DNA from: Petaurus breviceps papuanus
Lineage: Eukaryota; Chordata; Mammalia; Diprotodontia; Petauridae
Assembly: GCA_028583685.1 (NCBI GenBank)
Contig: JAMXIF010001194.1
Span: 21,792,046-21,856,045 of the forward strand
DNA: 64,000 nucleotides
Reading direction: 5' to 3'
In this document: positions 10,300 to 20,419 of the stretch, piece after piece
How the letters are laid out: every line of letters starts with the position of its first letter
Position numbering within the stretch: the first letter of the stretch is position 1
Notes under the pieces: model-generated
Databases searched by the model: none
What the model saw: only the letters and a program-made list of their open reading frames with translations
What the model was told of the DNA's origin: nothing
Translations under genes and position numbers: made by a program

Positions 10300-10655
10300 A
10301 TAAATTCATGCTAAAAATAACTCTTATGGAAATTGATCAGAAGAGATAATTGAAAAGGCTCCGAATATAATTCCTTAACCAAAGCAATCACAGTCATGGT
10401 CCTAGATTATTTAGAATGAAAGATAAAGTAACAAATACAAGACAAGGGAACTGTAATTACTCCAGAATCCAGCTGAGAACAAAATAGATTATACATAAAA
10501 TGCTCATTAAATAGTTATCACATTTGCTTTCATAATATACTGTTTATTAAAATAAATCTAAGTACAAATTATCATTATAAAGAAGTGTTTCTCAATACTT
10601 CACTCCTGAAAGCATCCTGAAAGTAGGTAATATTCTGGGGAGAAAGCTATATAAA
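10300..10655. other. Unique AT-rich sequence
   Basis: Nothing was recognised. Confidence 0.35.
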
Positions 10656-10659
10656 TAGA

Positions 10660-10745
10660 AAGAAGCAGCATGGTATACTAGAAAGAACTCTGGCCCCAGA
10701 GACAAGAGAACTGAGTTCAAATTCCATTGCTAAGTCTATGGCCCT
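10660..10745 (+). mobile_element. MIR3-like SINE 5' fragment
   Basis: GCAGCATGGTATACTAGAAAGAAC and CAGAGACAAGAGAACTGAGTTCAAATTCC (abbreviated) match a MIR3 head. It is truncated after about 85 bp. Confidence 0.5.
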
Positions 10746-11690
10746 CACAGTCTGAAAGGCCAGGTAAGTAAGATTTTACCACTCCCCCAGAGTTGTCTGG
10801 TATCTCGAAGAGAAAAATCCAGGCTCTCTGAAAATGGTTCCAATCTCCACCAATGTTCCCTCAATTTTAAGGAATGGTCTCCTGCACCCTTAAACCTCCT
10901 GCATTCCATTAAACCACCAAATAGTCAGATTAACTCTTGCACAGAAACATCTGACTCAGAAGATTTAAGCACAATCATGCAAAGTTGGTCCCCCAACATG
11001 TGGAGTTTGATTCCCCCTCCCTCTTTATTCCCTGGGGAAGGGAAGGGGATTAGGTTTGCAATTTAGAACCTTTCCTATACTACACACTCCCAGTTCCAAG
11101 TCCAAAACCCTTCTCCGGCTTGAGTCCCAGGCCTCCTGGTTTCTCAGGGTTTTCATGCTGGGCTAACTGGAGGCACTATCCCCTCCTGCAATTCTGGCTT
11201 CAAATCTGATGTTGCTCAAACTGTTGGGTCCCGTTAGAATCACCTCTGGCACCTGAAATTGAAGAGAACAAAGCACACATAACAGAAATAAGCACCCCAT
11301 AGCCCATTCCTTGGTGTTGGGGTAAAAGAGAGGGAGCAAGGATAATCCTTCCCCTTTCCACCAGTTCAGGTCATGGTACCATGCTGTGAGTGAACTGTGA
11401 GCTTCACCCTCTGGATACAGCATATAAGTAAGACCAGAGAAGACAGAGAGCTGAGTGGGGAGGGCAGGGTGGAGCAGGAGGGGCAAATGAATGGGTCAAT
11501 CTCACCAGTTTTAAAGCTGCAAGAAGCTAATCCAAGGAGACTACCCCCCACCCACAGGATAGGAGACAAGAGACCTTCAACTTAGTCAATTTGGACTCCA
11601 AAGGCTCCTCAAGTGCACCTCCATGTCAGGTGACCTGGGAATGCCCAGATATGTCTGGGTTACATTATCGTGCAACTGCTTGTAGACAAC
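10746..11690. other. Unique, relatively GC-rich sequence
   Basis: No repeat family was recognised. Overlapping open frames of 62-107 codons lie on both strands (11163-11585). None shows a domain, and opposing frames over the same bases argue for chance. Confidence 0.4.
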
Positions 11691-11694
11691 ATTG

Positions 11695-11780
11695 GGTTCA
11701 CAGTATTTTAGAGCTGGATGGGACCTTAGATTACTTAGCCTAACCTCCTTATTTTACAGAGAAGCAAACAGGATCAGAGG
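11695..11780 (-). mobile_element. MIR3/L3-tail fragment
   Basis: CAGTATTTTAGAGCTGGATGGGACC then CTAACCTCCTTATTTTACAGAG (abbreviated) is the inverted MIR3 3' end. Confidence 0.55.
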
Positions 11781-12074
11781 GGAAATCATAGGATCAAAAA
11801 GGACTAAGAATTCCAACACCTGGGGCAAATTTGGTAGGGGAGGAAGGGGAACAGAGATCCCTAGGTCACCAGTGGGAAGATTGGTATGTACTGTCATCCT
11901 CTCTGATCTTGGTTATCCAATATAGTGGGGGTTCTCCATGCCCAGTGGTGTACACAGTTTACTTTTGTTGGGTGTAGTCACACAATAATATGATGGGGGA
12001 AAATAGGCTCCATGAGAGGGCTATGATATCCTGAGGACCCTGAGGGGACAAGAAGGTGTCATAGTCCAGTGGCG

Positions 12075-12265
12075 TTGCAGAGCAGTGGAGCTATCTCCGA
12101 ATTTAGAGTCAGAAAAGCTGGGTTAAAATCATGGTTCTGACACTTGCTTCCTGTGTGACCTTGGCCAAGTCATTTAGCTTCTCTGGAACCTCAGTTTTCC
12201 CATCTGTAAAATGAGAAAGTTGGACTAAATGATCTCTAATGTTCCTTCCAACTTCAAATCTGTGG
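12075..12265 (+). mobile_element. MIR3-like CORE-SINE
   Basis: Words seen are GTTCTGACACTTGCTTCC, TGTGTGACCTTGGCCAAGTC, CCCATCTGTAAAATGAGAAAG and the L3-like tail TGTTCCTTCCAACTTCAAATC. Confidence 0.7.
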
Positions 12266-12369
12266 CCTGGGAGGACCAGTCAAGGCAACAGAGACAAAAG
12301 ACTACCTTGGAAAGGAGTTTCATATATTTTATTTATATTTATTTATGTTATATATATATATTTTTATAT

Positions 12370-12560
12370 AACTGCACAGGATTATAGATTAGGAGCTGGG
12401 GGAAAATTTTGAGGTTATATAGTCTAAACCCCTCATTTGACAGATGAGAAAATTGAAGGGGGAAAAGGAAATGATTTGCCCAAAGTCACACAGATGGGTG
12501 GGAGAACTGGAATTCCAACACATGCTCTGACTCCAAATCTAGCCCTCTTTTCCCTTTTTC
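12370..12560 (-). mobile_element. MIR3-like CORE-SINE
   Basis: It reads as the inverse of MIR3: GGATTATAGATTAGGAGCTGG, CCCCTCATTTGACAGATGAG, GCCCAAAGTCACACAG. A TA-rich tract (12320-12370) precedes it. Confidence 0.65.
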
Positions 12561-12599
12561 ATGGTACCACTTTCCTGACGTAGCACCCAGGGCTACACC

Positions 12600-12735
12600 G
12601 ACAAGACATTTCACCTTTCTGAGTCTTAGTTTCCTCATCAATAAAACAGGGAAAATTAAACTTATTCTACTAACCTCACAAGGTGTAAGGAGGAAATGCT
12701 TTATGTCTCAGTGCAAGATATAAATGTGAGTTATT
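12600..12735 (+). mobile_element. MIR 3' fragment
   Basis: CTTTCTGAGTCTTAGTTTCCTCATC followed by CTAACCTCACAAGGTGTAAGG and a decayed tail. The 5' half is missing. Confidence 0.5.
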
Positions 12736-12959
12736 TTTTGGAATGACCAATATTCAAAAATCGGATCACTAGTTTGGGAGTGATTTTCCTCTCTATAAGA
12801 TCTGTTCTCTGTAGGGCTCAAGGTCATGGTCATCATGATGGGCTTTTTTGCTGTCTTTAGTCTTCTCCACTTTAATCTCCCCCTTCTTTAACCACCTCCC
12901 TAATCCCCTACCTGCCAATTCTCCTCTACATAGATTCCCTGAGATTACTGCCAAATAAA

Positions 12960-13165
12960 TGCCCCAGGAAACATTTTCAGTCCCTCTTATTAATATTATA
13001 TTCTGGCAAAAGTTATTTGTAAATTAATGCCATTAATTACAATAGCAGAAATAGCCCAAGCAAGCAATCACAATGATAAACAGCTAATTATGGACCCAAT
13101 TAGCCCCCTGTCCTCAATTTGTCATCCCGATGGGCCAATAGTGAATATAGTTTGCAATAAAAGAG
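12960..13165. promoter_or_regulatory. Candidate conserved non-coding element
   Basis: The block is unique and resembles no repeat I know. It has dense TAAT-type and other factor-like words: AAATTAATGCCATTAATTAC, AGCTAATTATGGACC, CAATTAGCCCC, AATGATAAACAG, GGGCCAATAGTG. The clean composition and motif density are typical of developmental enhancers conserved across vertebrates. This is inference only, since conservation cannot be tested here. Confidence 0.35.
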
Positions 13166-13178
13166 AAATGTCCCCAAG

Positions 13179-13440
13179 TCAGTCACATAACCAGCAATCA
13201 TGATGACACCAGTATGAATCATAGTACATCAAAACCTTTTTGGCTTCCCAAGTACCTGTTGCAAGCTGCATGTTAATCTTTATGTCTGTTTCCAAAAGAC
13301 TAGCACCATGACACCTGCTTAAGAGATAGGGACAAATAGTCACAGAGAAGTCTGTGATATGCCTAATGACTTCCTTCACACCTTTTAAAGTATCATCTAA
13401 TTAGAAACAATTATTATTATTGTCTTTAGTTATATATACA
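13179..13440. other. Unique sequence
   Basis: No family was seen. A 66-codon minus frame (13179-13379) has no recognisable domain. Confidence 0.35.
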
Positions 13441-14430
13441 ATGTGGAAAGAACTATAAATTTGGAGTTAAAGGACCCAGGTTCAAATCGAACTTTGTCAC
13501 TATCTCTGTGAGTTTTGGCAAGTCTCTACCTTCCCTGTTCCTATAAAGGGCAATGCCATCCTCCCATGCCCTCAGGTTCACAATGCAGGAGTCATCTTCC
13601 ACTCTTCACTATCTCACATTTCCCCCCATATCCAATCTGTTGCCAAGAACTATTGATTTTGCCTTTGCAACATCCCTCAAATATGGTTCCTTCTCTCCTC
13701 TGATACTACCACCACTGAAGTATAGGACTTCTTCCCTCACACTTAGACTATTACCATAGCCTGCTGATGGGTCTGTCTGCTTCAATTCTCTCCCCCACTT
13801 CAGTCCATCCTCCATTTAGACACCAAAGTTATTTTTCTAAAGTGAGGTTCAACCATGTCACCCCTCCCACTCAAGAAACTTTAGTAGCTCCCTATTACCT
13901 CCAGAATCAAACACAAAATCCTCTTTTTGGCATTCAAAGTCCTTCATAAACTACCCCTTTCCTACCTTTCTAGTTTTCTTTTACTTTATTCCCTGTCACA
14001 TACTCTTTGATTTGGTGATACTGGCCTCCTGGTTATTCCACGATCAAGATACGCCATCCCTTGTGTCCAGGCATTTTCTCTGGCTGTCTCCTATGCCTGG
14101 AATACTCTCCCTCCTATTAGGTCTACCTACTTCTTTGACTTCCTTTAAGTCACAACTAAAATCCCATTTTCTGCAGAAAACCTCTCTCAACCCCTCTTCC
14201 TTCTAGTGTCTTCTGTCTGTTGATTATTTCTTGGTTAAAATAGAACTTGCTTGATTTCCTCCTTTTTCATTCCCCAGTGCTGAGCACAGTGCTTGGCACT
14301 GGCCTTAGCAGGCATTTAATAAACGTTTATTGATTGATATCTCTGGGCCTCCCTTTCCTGGTCTAGAAAATGAAAAGGGCAGATTAACTGGTCTATGAGA
14401 TCCCTTCCAGCCCTAAATCAATGATTCTAA
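13440..14430 (+). mobile_element. MIR3-like SINE split by an L2 end
   Basis: The left half (13440-13535) has GGACCCAGGTTCAAATCG and TTTTGGCAAGTCTCTACC. The right half (14340-14430) has CTCTGGGCCTCCCTTTCCTGG and GATCCCTTCCAGCCC. The two halves join into one MIR3 when the L2 piece is removed. Confidence 0.6.
13536..14338 (+). mobile_element. L2 LINE 3' UTR, about 800 bp
   Basis: It follows the L2 3' UTR in order: AAGTTATTTTTCTAAAG, AACCATGTCACCCCTCCC, TTTAGTAGCTCCCTATTACC, TATGCCTGGAATACTCTCCC, and the end CCCCAGTGCTGAGCACAGTG with TAATAAACGTTTATTGATTG. It is one of the longer L2 pieces in the window and is inserted in a MIR3. Confidence 0.7.
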
Positions 14431-14654
14431 AATTTGGTTATTGGCATAGATAATGATGAGGACAGCGATGATGATAGTGACAGGAGCCCCCCAGCTGAAA
14501 GGGTTTCAAAAGAAAATGGAGGGTGAGGCCAGCCACATACTGCTGGGTATAAAAATATTCACCTATCTAGAGGCAAACAATGGGAGAGATTGAAATGACT
14601 CTTTACCTAACTCCAAACCAAAGGCAACGTGGCATAGGATGTCCCCGAGGTGCA

Positions 14655-15430
14655 TACAGCAAAAAAAGGGAGATAATATGGAAATAACTGGGTACACAGG
14701 ATCTGTATACAGAGTAGATGGAAGGTGACCTTAACTACTAGGGAGGTAAAAATCGCTGGGGGGACCAGGAAAAGCCTCCAAAAGGAGGTGACATTTGAAC
14801 TGAGCCCTGAAGAAAGTTAGTAAAACTAAGAGGCAGAGGTGAGAGAGGGAAAGGGAAACATATTTCAGGTATAGGGCAGCCAGCACAAAGAGAAGGCTAC
14901 AGGAGATGGAGCGGCATTTTCAAGGAAATAAAAATGGGCCATTATAGCTGGATGATACAGTATGTGGAGGTGAGTCAAGTATAGCAAAACTGTAAAGGCT
15001 GGGAATGTGGCGCACACTTATTTTCCTGATACTGGAAAGACTGAGGCTGATGGATCTCTTGGGTTTGGGAATTCAGAACTGCTATGGGCTAAGCCAATTG
15101 AATGTCAGACACAGTGAGTCTGAGCCCCAGGAACAGAGGACCGTCAGGCTGCCTGAGGAGGAGTAAACCAGTCCAGGTCAGAAAAAGAGCAGGTTAAAGC
15201 TCCTGAGTTGATCTATTTGGGAATAGAGCCAGTGAGTGGTTACTGTATTTCTAGCTTTGTGAGATAGGGAGACTGAGTCATCTAAAACAAAACAAAAAAA
15301 AAAAAGATAAAAGGTAGGAAGGAAGTAGGTTTTGAAGTCCAAACAAAGGACTTTATTTTGATCCTTGAAGTGATGGTGGCCACTAAAGCTCACTGAACAA
15401 TGGGATGACATGGGCAGACAGGTAACAATA
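14655..15430 (+). mobile_element. Old unnamed interspersed repeat, 3' part, split by 7SL
   Basis: It has the recurring text GGAGGTGACATTTGAACTGAGCC (abbreviated), AAGAGGCAGAGGTGAG, then past the 7SL copy AAAGGTAGGAAGGAAGTAGG, TTTATTTTGATCC and GGGATGACATGGGCAGAC. The same text occurs at 31145-31775 and 43035-43200. I know it as an ancient mammalian repeat but cannot give its name. Confidence 0.55.
14998..15305 (+). pseudogene. 7SL (SRP) RNA retropseudogene, near full length
   Basis: 7SL is the RNA of the signal recognition particle. The copy is about 287 bp plus an A tail and follows the gene end to end. The Alu-domain part has GCTGGGAATGTGGCGCACAC, GACTGAGGCTGATGGATC and TTGGGTTTGGGAATTC. 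The S-domain part has GGACCGTCAGGCTGCCTGAG, AACCAGTCCAGGTCAG and GAGCAGGTTAAAGCTCC. The end is GAGATAGGGAGACTGAGTC, then an A-rich tail. Many substitutions, the A tail and the location inside an old repeat show a retrocopy and not a working gene. It is not a 7SL-derived SINE, since the S domain is retained. Confidence 0.85.
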
Positions 15431-15974
15431 GACTGACTCTTGTATCAGAAAAATGCTGTGCAAAATGCTCTCTTCCCCTTGTATTATTTTATGGAGGGTG
15501 TTTGTCATTTGTGTCCATCTGATTCACTGCAGAAAAATCAGTTCCTACTACCCATACTCACAGTCAAATACCACCACCATTATCTCTGAGTTGTAGAGAT
15601 CTCACCATTGGCCTGCGTTGATCAAACTCTACTCATCTCACCTCTAAATCTGACCAAATAATCTCTCCACCCTCAAAACATAAACTCTGCTGACCCCAAA
15701 TCATATCCTATCTCTGTTTCCAACAAATAGCTAGTAGCCCTCTTAATTCCTGTAATCCCTATAAGGGTGTTTCTACCACCAACAACACCATGGAAACACC
15801 CGTTTAATCATCCACTCTGCTTTCCTGGCAGTGAGTTTGCAAAAAGGAAATTTTTCTCCATGCTCCAAAAGGCTGGCCTCTCCAACAGCATAAAATGTCA
15901 GTCTCCTAAAATCTGAGTTTTGGAGCTAGTTTGGGCCCCTTGGGGCTTGGCGTCTAAGGAGCTTGAGCACACCC

Positions 15975-15983
<9 letters not shown>

Positions 15984-16006
<23 letters not shown>

Positions 16007-16150
16007 CCTTTTGGGGGGCAATTGGAGTTAAGTAACTTGCCCAAGGTTACACGGCTACTTTTTTTGTGTTAAGTGTCTGAGGTCAGAACTGAACTCAGGT
16101 CCTCTCTACTCAGGAGCTGGCGCTTTTAATCACTACGCACCTAGCCACCC
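15984..16150 (-). mobile_element. WSINE1-like SINE
   Basis: A long T run, then GGGGGGCAATTGGAGTTAAG, AACTTGCCCAAGGTTACACGG, TTAAGTGTCTGAGGTCAGAAC and the inverted head GCACCTAGCCACC. A 16-bp target duplication CACACCCTCCTCTTTT lies at 15968-15983 and 16151-16166. Confidence 0.8.
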
Positions 16151-16166
16151 CACACCCTCCTCTTTT

Positions 16167-16695
16167 CACACCATATCCTTGATCTCTTAGCCAGAATTGT
16201 CCAAAGGAAAAAAAATATTCACCAAGTGGGAAAAAAAATTGAAGCAGTGAGAAAGGAATTTCAAGACATTCTTCAATGGCCTCAGAGGAGGCTAGTGTCT
16301 GGGTGGGGAGCTGCACTAACTTAGTTTAGAGAAACAATTTCCTTCCCCTATCACAGTCAGTCCTTTGATGGCACTCAAGAATGGCTTCTCTGTTAGTTTA
16401 CAGAACAAGCAGAAAGGAAAAGTAAGAAATATGTAAACAATGGTTTGTGCTTTACCAATAAGTATCCTTTAATGACATTCCTTTTCTACAATGACAGAAA
16501 CCAATATCTTAGTCCCAAAAACTTGTCTAAGAAAACCAAGATGGTTTGTTCTATAAGAGAAAAAAACAGAAAGATCAAATAATTCACTACTATTTATTTT
16601 TTAAAATTCAGGCAATATATTATTTTACAAATTATGATTATTTTATTACATATGAACAATATTGTTTAATGATAAGAAAATGTAATCATTAGTTA
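16167..16695. other. Unique AT-rich sequence
   Basis: No repeat or gene was recognised. The last third is very A/T rich. Confidence 0.35.
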
Positions 16696-16699
16696 CTTA

Positions 16700-16978
16700 T
16701 CAAAACCTTAGAGGCAGTTAGGTAGTGCAATGGGTAAATTAGAGTGTTGGACTTGGAGTAAGGAAGACCTGAGTTCAAATCAAGTCTCAGACACTTTCTA
16801 TATGACTCTGGGCAAGTCACTTGACCTCTTACCCTCAGTTTTACCATCTGTAAAAGGGAATACTAGTAACATCTACCACACAGAGTTGTCCTGAGGATCA
16901 AATGAGATAACATATATAAAAGTATTTTGCATACCTTAAAGCATTATATAAATGCTATTTGTTATTTTTAATATTAAT
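16700..16978 (+). mobile_element. MIR-like CORE-SINE, full length
   Basis: It has the head GAGGCAGTTAGGTAGTGCAATG, TATGACTCTGGGCAAGTCAC, TTTTACCATCTGTAAAAGGG, GTCCTGAGGATCAAATGAGAT (abbreviated) and the tail TAAAGCATTATATAAATGCT. Confidence 0.7.
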
Positions 16979-16980
16979 GA

Positions 16981-17815
16981 TTGGGAGGAAGCATATAGTG
17001 AATAGAGAGCTGACCTTGTGTCCAATTAAGGAGGTTCAGGATTTGCATAAATGGAATGCTGGGCACTCCAAGAAAGACCCAAGGCAATTTCTTTAGAATA
17101 TTTATTCAGAATATATGTATATGTAGGCAAGTGAGAAAGAAACCAGAGATAACAGAGTAAGAAGCTTAAAGACAGCAGAATAAGATCATCTATGATTAAT
17201 AGTGGCTATATATTTACAAGCATCAGCATGCGGGGAAGCACCAGCACCTGACCACACAAGCTGGGGAATCCTGGTACAGCTGTCAGGGTCCCGCACAGGA
17301 GGGTCCCAGGCAGGACGTCTCCTCCATGGGTGAGATTCCAATTTGGGGTCTGAATCTTACAGTTTAAGCAGTGCTGAGAACAAAGAAGTCAAACTGCCAG
17401 GTGTTTTTAGCAAGCATCATATCTGGTGTGAGGCCTGGGATGGAGACCAATTCCTACAAGGCACCCCCAAGAGCGATGTTTCCTTGGAATGGCTAGTTCC
17501 AGGAGTTGGGCAGTTATCATATCTCTTCTCAAGGACCTGGACAGGGTCCAAGGAGAGGAGAAGCCCTCAAGTTCTCAGGATCCCTGTTCCCAAACAGCTC
17601 AGGGTAATAGAAAGGTCATATTGAGTTGGGGTCTTGGTTTGTATAATCTTATTCCTCACAGAGGGGCTTACCTTGCCCCTACACCTTGGAATTAGGAAGA
17701 CCTATATTAGAAAGACCATCTCTGCAATGTACTGACCAAGTAACCCAGAGCAAGAGATTTAACCTCCTCGTGTTCTTTATAGGGGACAAACACTTATCCC
17801 ACTGTCTGTGGCTAC
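16981..17815 (+). mobile_element. SINE split by a solo LTR
   Basis: The 5' piece (16981-17018) has GGAAGCATATAGTGAATAGAG and GCTGACCTTG. The 3' piece (from 17689) resumes GAATTAGGAAGACC and continues to AACCCAGAGCAAGAG. The two pieces form one SINE around the LTR. Confidence 0.6.
17019..17683 (-). mobile_element. Solo LTR of an endogenous retrovirus, 665 bp
   Basis: It begins TGTCC and ends CTACA (TG...CA ends) and is flanked by the 5-bp duplication CCTTG (17014-17018 and 17684-17688) inside a SINE. An inverted AATAAA near 17105 places the polyadenylation signal about 85 bp from the minus-strand end, so the minus orientation is favoured. No internal retroviral sequence is present, as expected after LTR-LTR recombination. 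The family within ERV1/ERVK/ERVL cannot be settled. It is younger than the host SINE. Confidence 0.7.
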
Positions 17816-17819
17816 CAAA

Positions 17820-18480
17820 CTACCTAGTGCCACCCAAACCAGATTAAAATAGAGTTGGGAAATTTTTCACAAAATTAATAAAAATATCACACAGATAATA
17901 TTGTTGTAGTCTTCTAATTTGATGTGCTGAGGCAAGGATCTATTCCTATTTGAGTTTGAAACTCCCTCTCTAGCAACTTCATTTAAGACTATAGGCTGCA
18001 GAGAAGGTACTGGCCCACTTTGGGAGACCAAACTCCTTATCTTGGGGTTTCTTTTTCCTCCTTAGTCAGAGGTCCAGTCCCTGGACCTCTACTGTACACA
18101 TTGTACAGAGTCCTAGAATATTACAATTCATAGCACTTTCAAAGAGAGAAATCTGACCATTTACACTTAAAAAACCAAAGTGGATGGATTTATACAATTT
18201 CTATATAAAAATTTATGACAAATTATGTGACAAATATACATACACATATGTGTATATATGTATACATATATATGTGTACATACACATATATTTCTAAGCC
18301 ATAATGTTCTATAAAGTGTATAGCCTTTAACATTAGCTTCTGTTTATATATGTGTTTTGTTTTGTTTTTTAAAATGCAGATAGACAATGTATCAGTAGGA
18401 GGCAGAAATTGAACTGTACCACCTTGGGAAATTACATAGTGATCTCATTGATGTCAAGATGTTCACTACTTACCGCAAAA
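17820..18480. other. Unique sequence with a TA/TG microsatellite
   Basis: A (TATACA/TATG)n tract lies at 18235-18300. Otherwise no family was recognised. Confidence 0.4.
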
Positions 18481-18972
18481 AGTCTATTTCTTTAATACCA
18501 GTCTTCTTCCAGTGATGTTAGAAGGCATGTTGTCATACAAAATTTGGTTGCCAAGGGAAGTTCATCAGTACTGTGGTCGGTTTCATGATGGCATGCTTAC
18601 ATGGGCTCTCGATAATGCTGTTTTCATGCTTTCCCAGTTGCCAATGGAGTGAAACAATGTTGTTTGCATGGTCCTAATTCTTTTTAGCATGATGTTTTCA
18701 GCAGTGTTACCAGAAGCCTCCAATGAGAATGAAAATGGCATCAATTTTCCTGTGCTCTGTGAGTGAAGTAGAATTGCAGTAGCTCAAGAGAAATGGGAGA
18801 TGCACAAATTCAGAGAAATTTCCATGCCAAATGTTCCCATGAACTACTTGTGCCCAACCTGTGGTAGAGTCTTCTGAGCTCACATTGGTCTGATCAGCCC
18901 CAGTCAGACACACTTGACTCCAACATAGTGATGTCATTTGGGTCCTTTACAAGAACAACGGATAACAACCAA
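18480..18972 (+). mobile_element. RTE-like LINE C-terminus and 3' end with C2H2-like motif
   Basis: The last 200 bp closely match 59120-59340: GAATTGCAGTAGCTCAAGAG, TACTTGTGCCCAACCTGTGG, CACATTGGTCTGATCAGCCC, CAGTCAGACACACTTGACTC, ending GAACAACGGATAACAACC. In frame this gives YLCPTCGR followed by IGLISP.QTH, a C2H2-like finger motif (second pair decayed) known at the C-terminus of a widespread LINE group. The upstream edge is uncertain. Confidence 0.55.
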
Positions 18973-18974
18973 CC

Positions 18975-19685
18975 AAGGCATGCTATAAGTTATATTATAG
19001 GTGTATTATCAGTCATGGAACACAATGACCTCAAAAGAATCATCGTTACAATTGTGGTAAGAGAATTTTTCTGTATTGGCTTTATGATCATGACAGCAAG
19101 TGACATCAACTACCTAGAGTGTGCAAAATCAAGCTGAGAAATCAATTATAACCCTGTTGCTATCCGGTTAGTTCCTGCTTTGTCTCCAAATTCCAATTAA
19201 ATGTTTTAGTATTCAGTGATCAATTTATTATTTTACTGTTATTGGTTCTTTGATGTATAAATCCTTGCCTGTTTTGTCCTCTGTAATTCTAATTGTATAC
19301 ATCCTGCTTTATACTACATACATTTTTTGGAAATGCTACTCATTGCCCATTGGTTTTCATGTACCAAGGGACGATACTTCGAGCATAAAACAAGCCAGTT
19401 ATTAAAATGTCTCCCTGGGCTGATCAGTATGATTGTCAGCAGTATCTATCAACAATTTCTTGAATGTTTTCTATCACAAGTAATCCAGGGGACAATGGAA
19501 AACTCAAGGTTAGGTTAAAAAGTAAGCTATAGAGCATTAGCAAAAATGATGTGTGTTAAAAAAAAATGCAGAGTAAACAACATCCTCTGGGGCATGTAGA
19601 ACTAGTATAGGAGAAAGACCAGTTGTCATGAAGAAAGAACAGCCCACAAGTGAGAAGTAAGGGTGCTACATTGGTCCACTCAAAG
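18975..19685. other. Unique sequence
   Basis: Small open frames of 63-69 codons only. No family was recognised. Confidence 0.35.
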
Positions 19686-19689
19686 TAAT

Positions 19690-19800
19690 AAGAGAACCAG
19701 AGAAACACCAGTGTAATAAGTGAATCCTATGTACAAGATTCATATGGACAAAGACAAAAATGACAAGAGTAAGGAGGATCAGGTGAATGTTAGAGCCAAC
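19690..19800 (+). repeat. Unnamed repeat, copy 1
   Basis: ACCAGAGAAACACCAGTGTAAT and AAGTGAATCCTATGTACAAG, TTCATATGGACAAAGAC, GAGTAAGGAGGATCAG are shared, diverged, with 20235-20410. It could be a local duplication or an unnamed interspersed repeat. Confidence 0.4.
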
Positions 19801-20104
19801 TCTAACTGGCCTACCATAGATTTTAAACTTTCAGTATGGGCATTTATATGCCCCTTGGAAATCAGCAATCACTACAGATTAGGGTTTGGTTTATTGTTTT
19901 GTTGATTACCTAGATTTAAGAAAGTGTTAATGCAGATTGAATTTGTGTGTGGGCACTTTTTTTCCTGGAGGGTCCACTTTTTAAACATTTACCACCACAC
20001 CCCTATATTGCTCTATAAACATTGCTTGAGTTCAGCAGGAAGACAGTAGAAGACTCCAGGAATGAAGTCATCATGGGACAGGATGCTTGGTGACTATAGT
20101 CTAA

Positions 20105-20215
20105 TGATAATAATAGCTAACATTTACTTAGTGTTTTAAGACTTTCCAAGTACTTTACATCCATTATCTCATTATCTCAACTCCTTTGGGTCTTACAACA
20201 CTCTTGGGTACATTC
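20105..20215 (-). mobile_element. MIR 3' fragment
   Basis: ATAATAATAGCTAACATTTAC, TTTTAAGACTTTCCAAGTAC and CATCCATTATCTCATTATC read as the inverse of a MIR tail. Confidence 0.6.
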
Positions 20216-20234
20216 AAAGCAGTAAAATAGCTAG

Positions 20235-20415
20235 AGGAAGACTGCTGGTATGAAAATGGGTGAATCCCATGTGAAAAGTTCATATAGAGGGATATAAGTG
20301 ACACAGAGTAAGGAGGAGCAGAAGAGACGTGATCTGCATTGGTAGCAAATGGAGCAATCAGAGTAAGAAAACCAGAGTCAACGTATCCGAGTGTGATGCA
20401 AGATGCCATATAGTC
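20235..20415 (+). repeat. Unnamed repeat, copy 2
   Basis: GGTGAATCCCATGTGAAAAG, TTCATATAGAGGGATATAAG, GTGACACAGAGTAAGGAGG, GAGCAATCAGAGTAAG, AGTCAACGTATCCGAGTG. The first part is shared with 19690-19800. An 81-codon minus frame (20164-20409) runs through it and is treated as chance. Confidence 0.4.
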
Positions 20416-20419
20416 ATAT

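Noticed and set aside
14998-15305. Functional 7SL RNA gene
   Set aside because: Many substitutions, a long A tail and insertion within an old repeat indicate a retrocopy.
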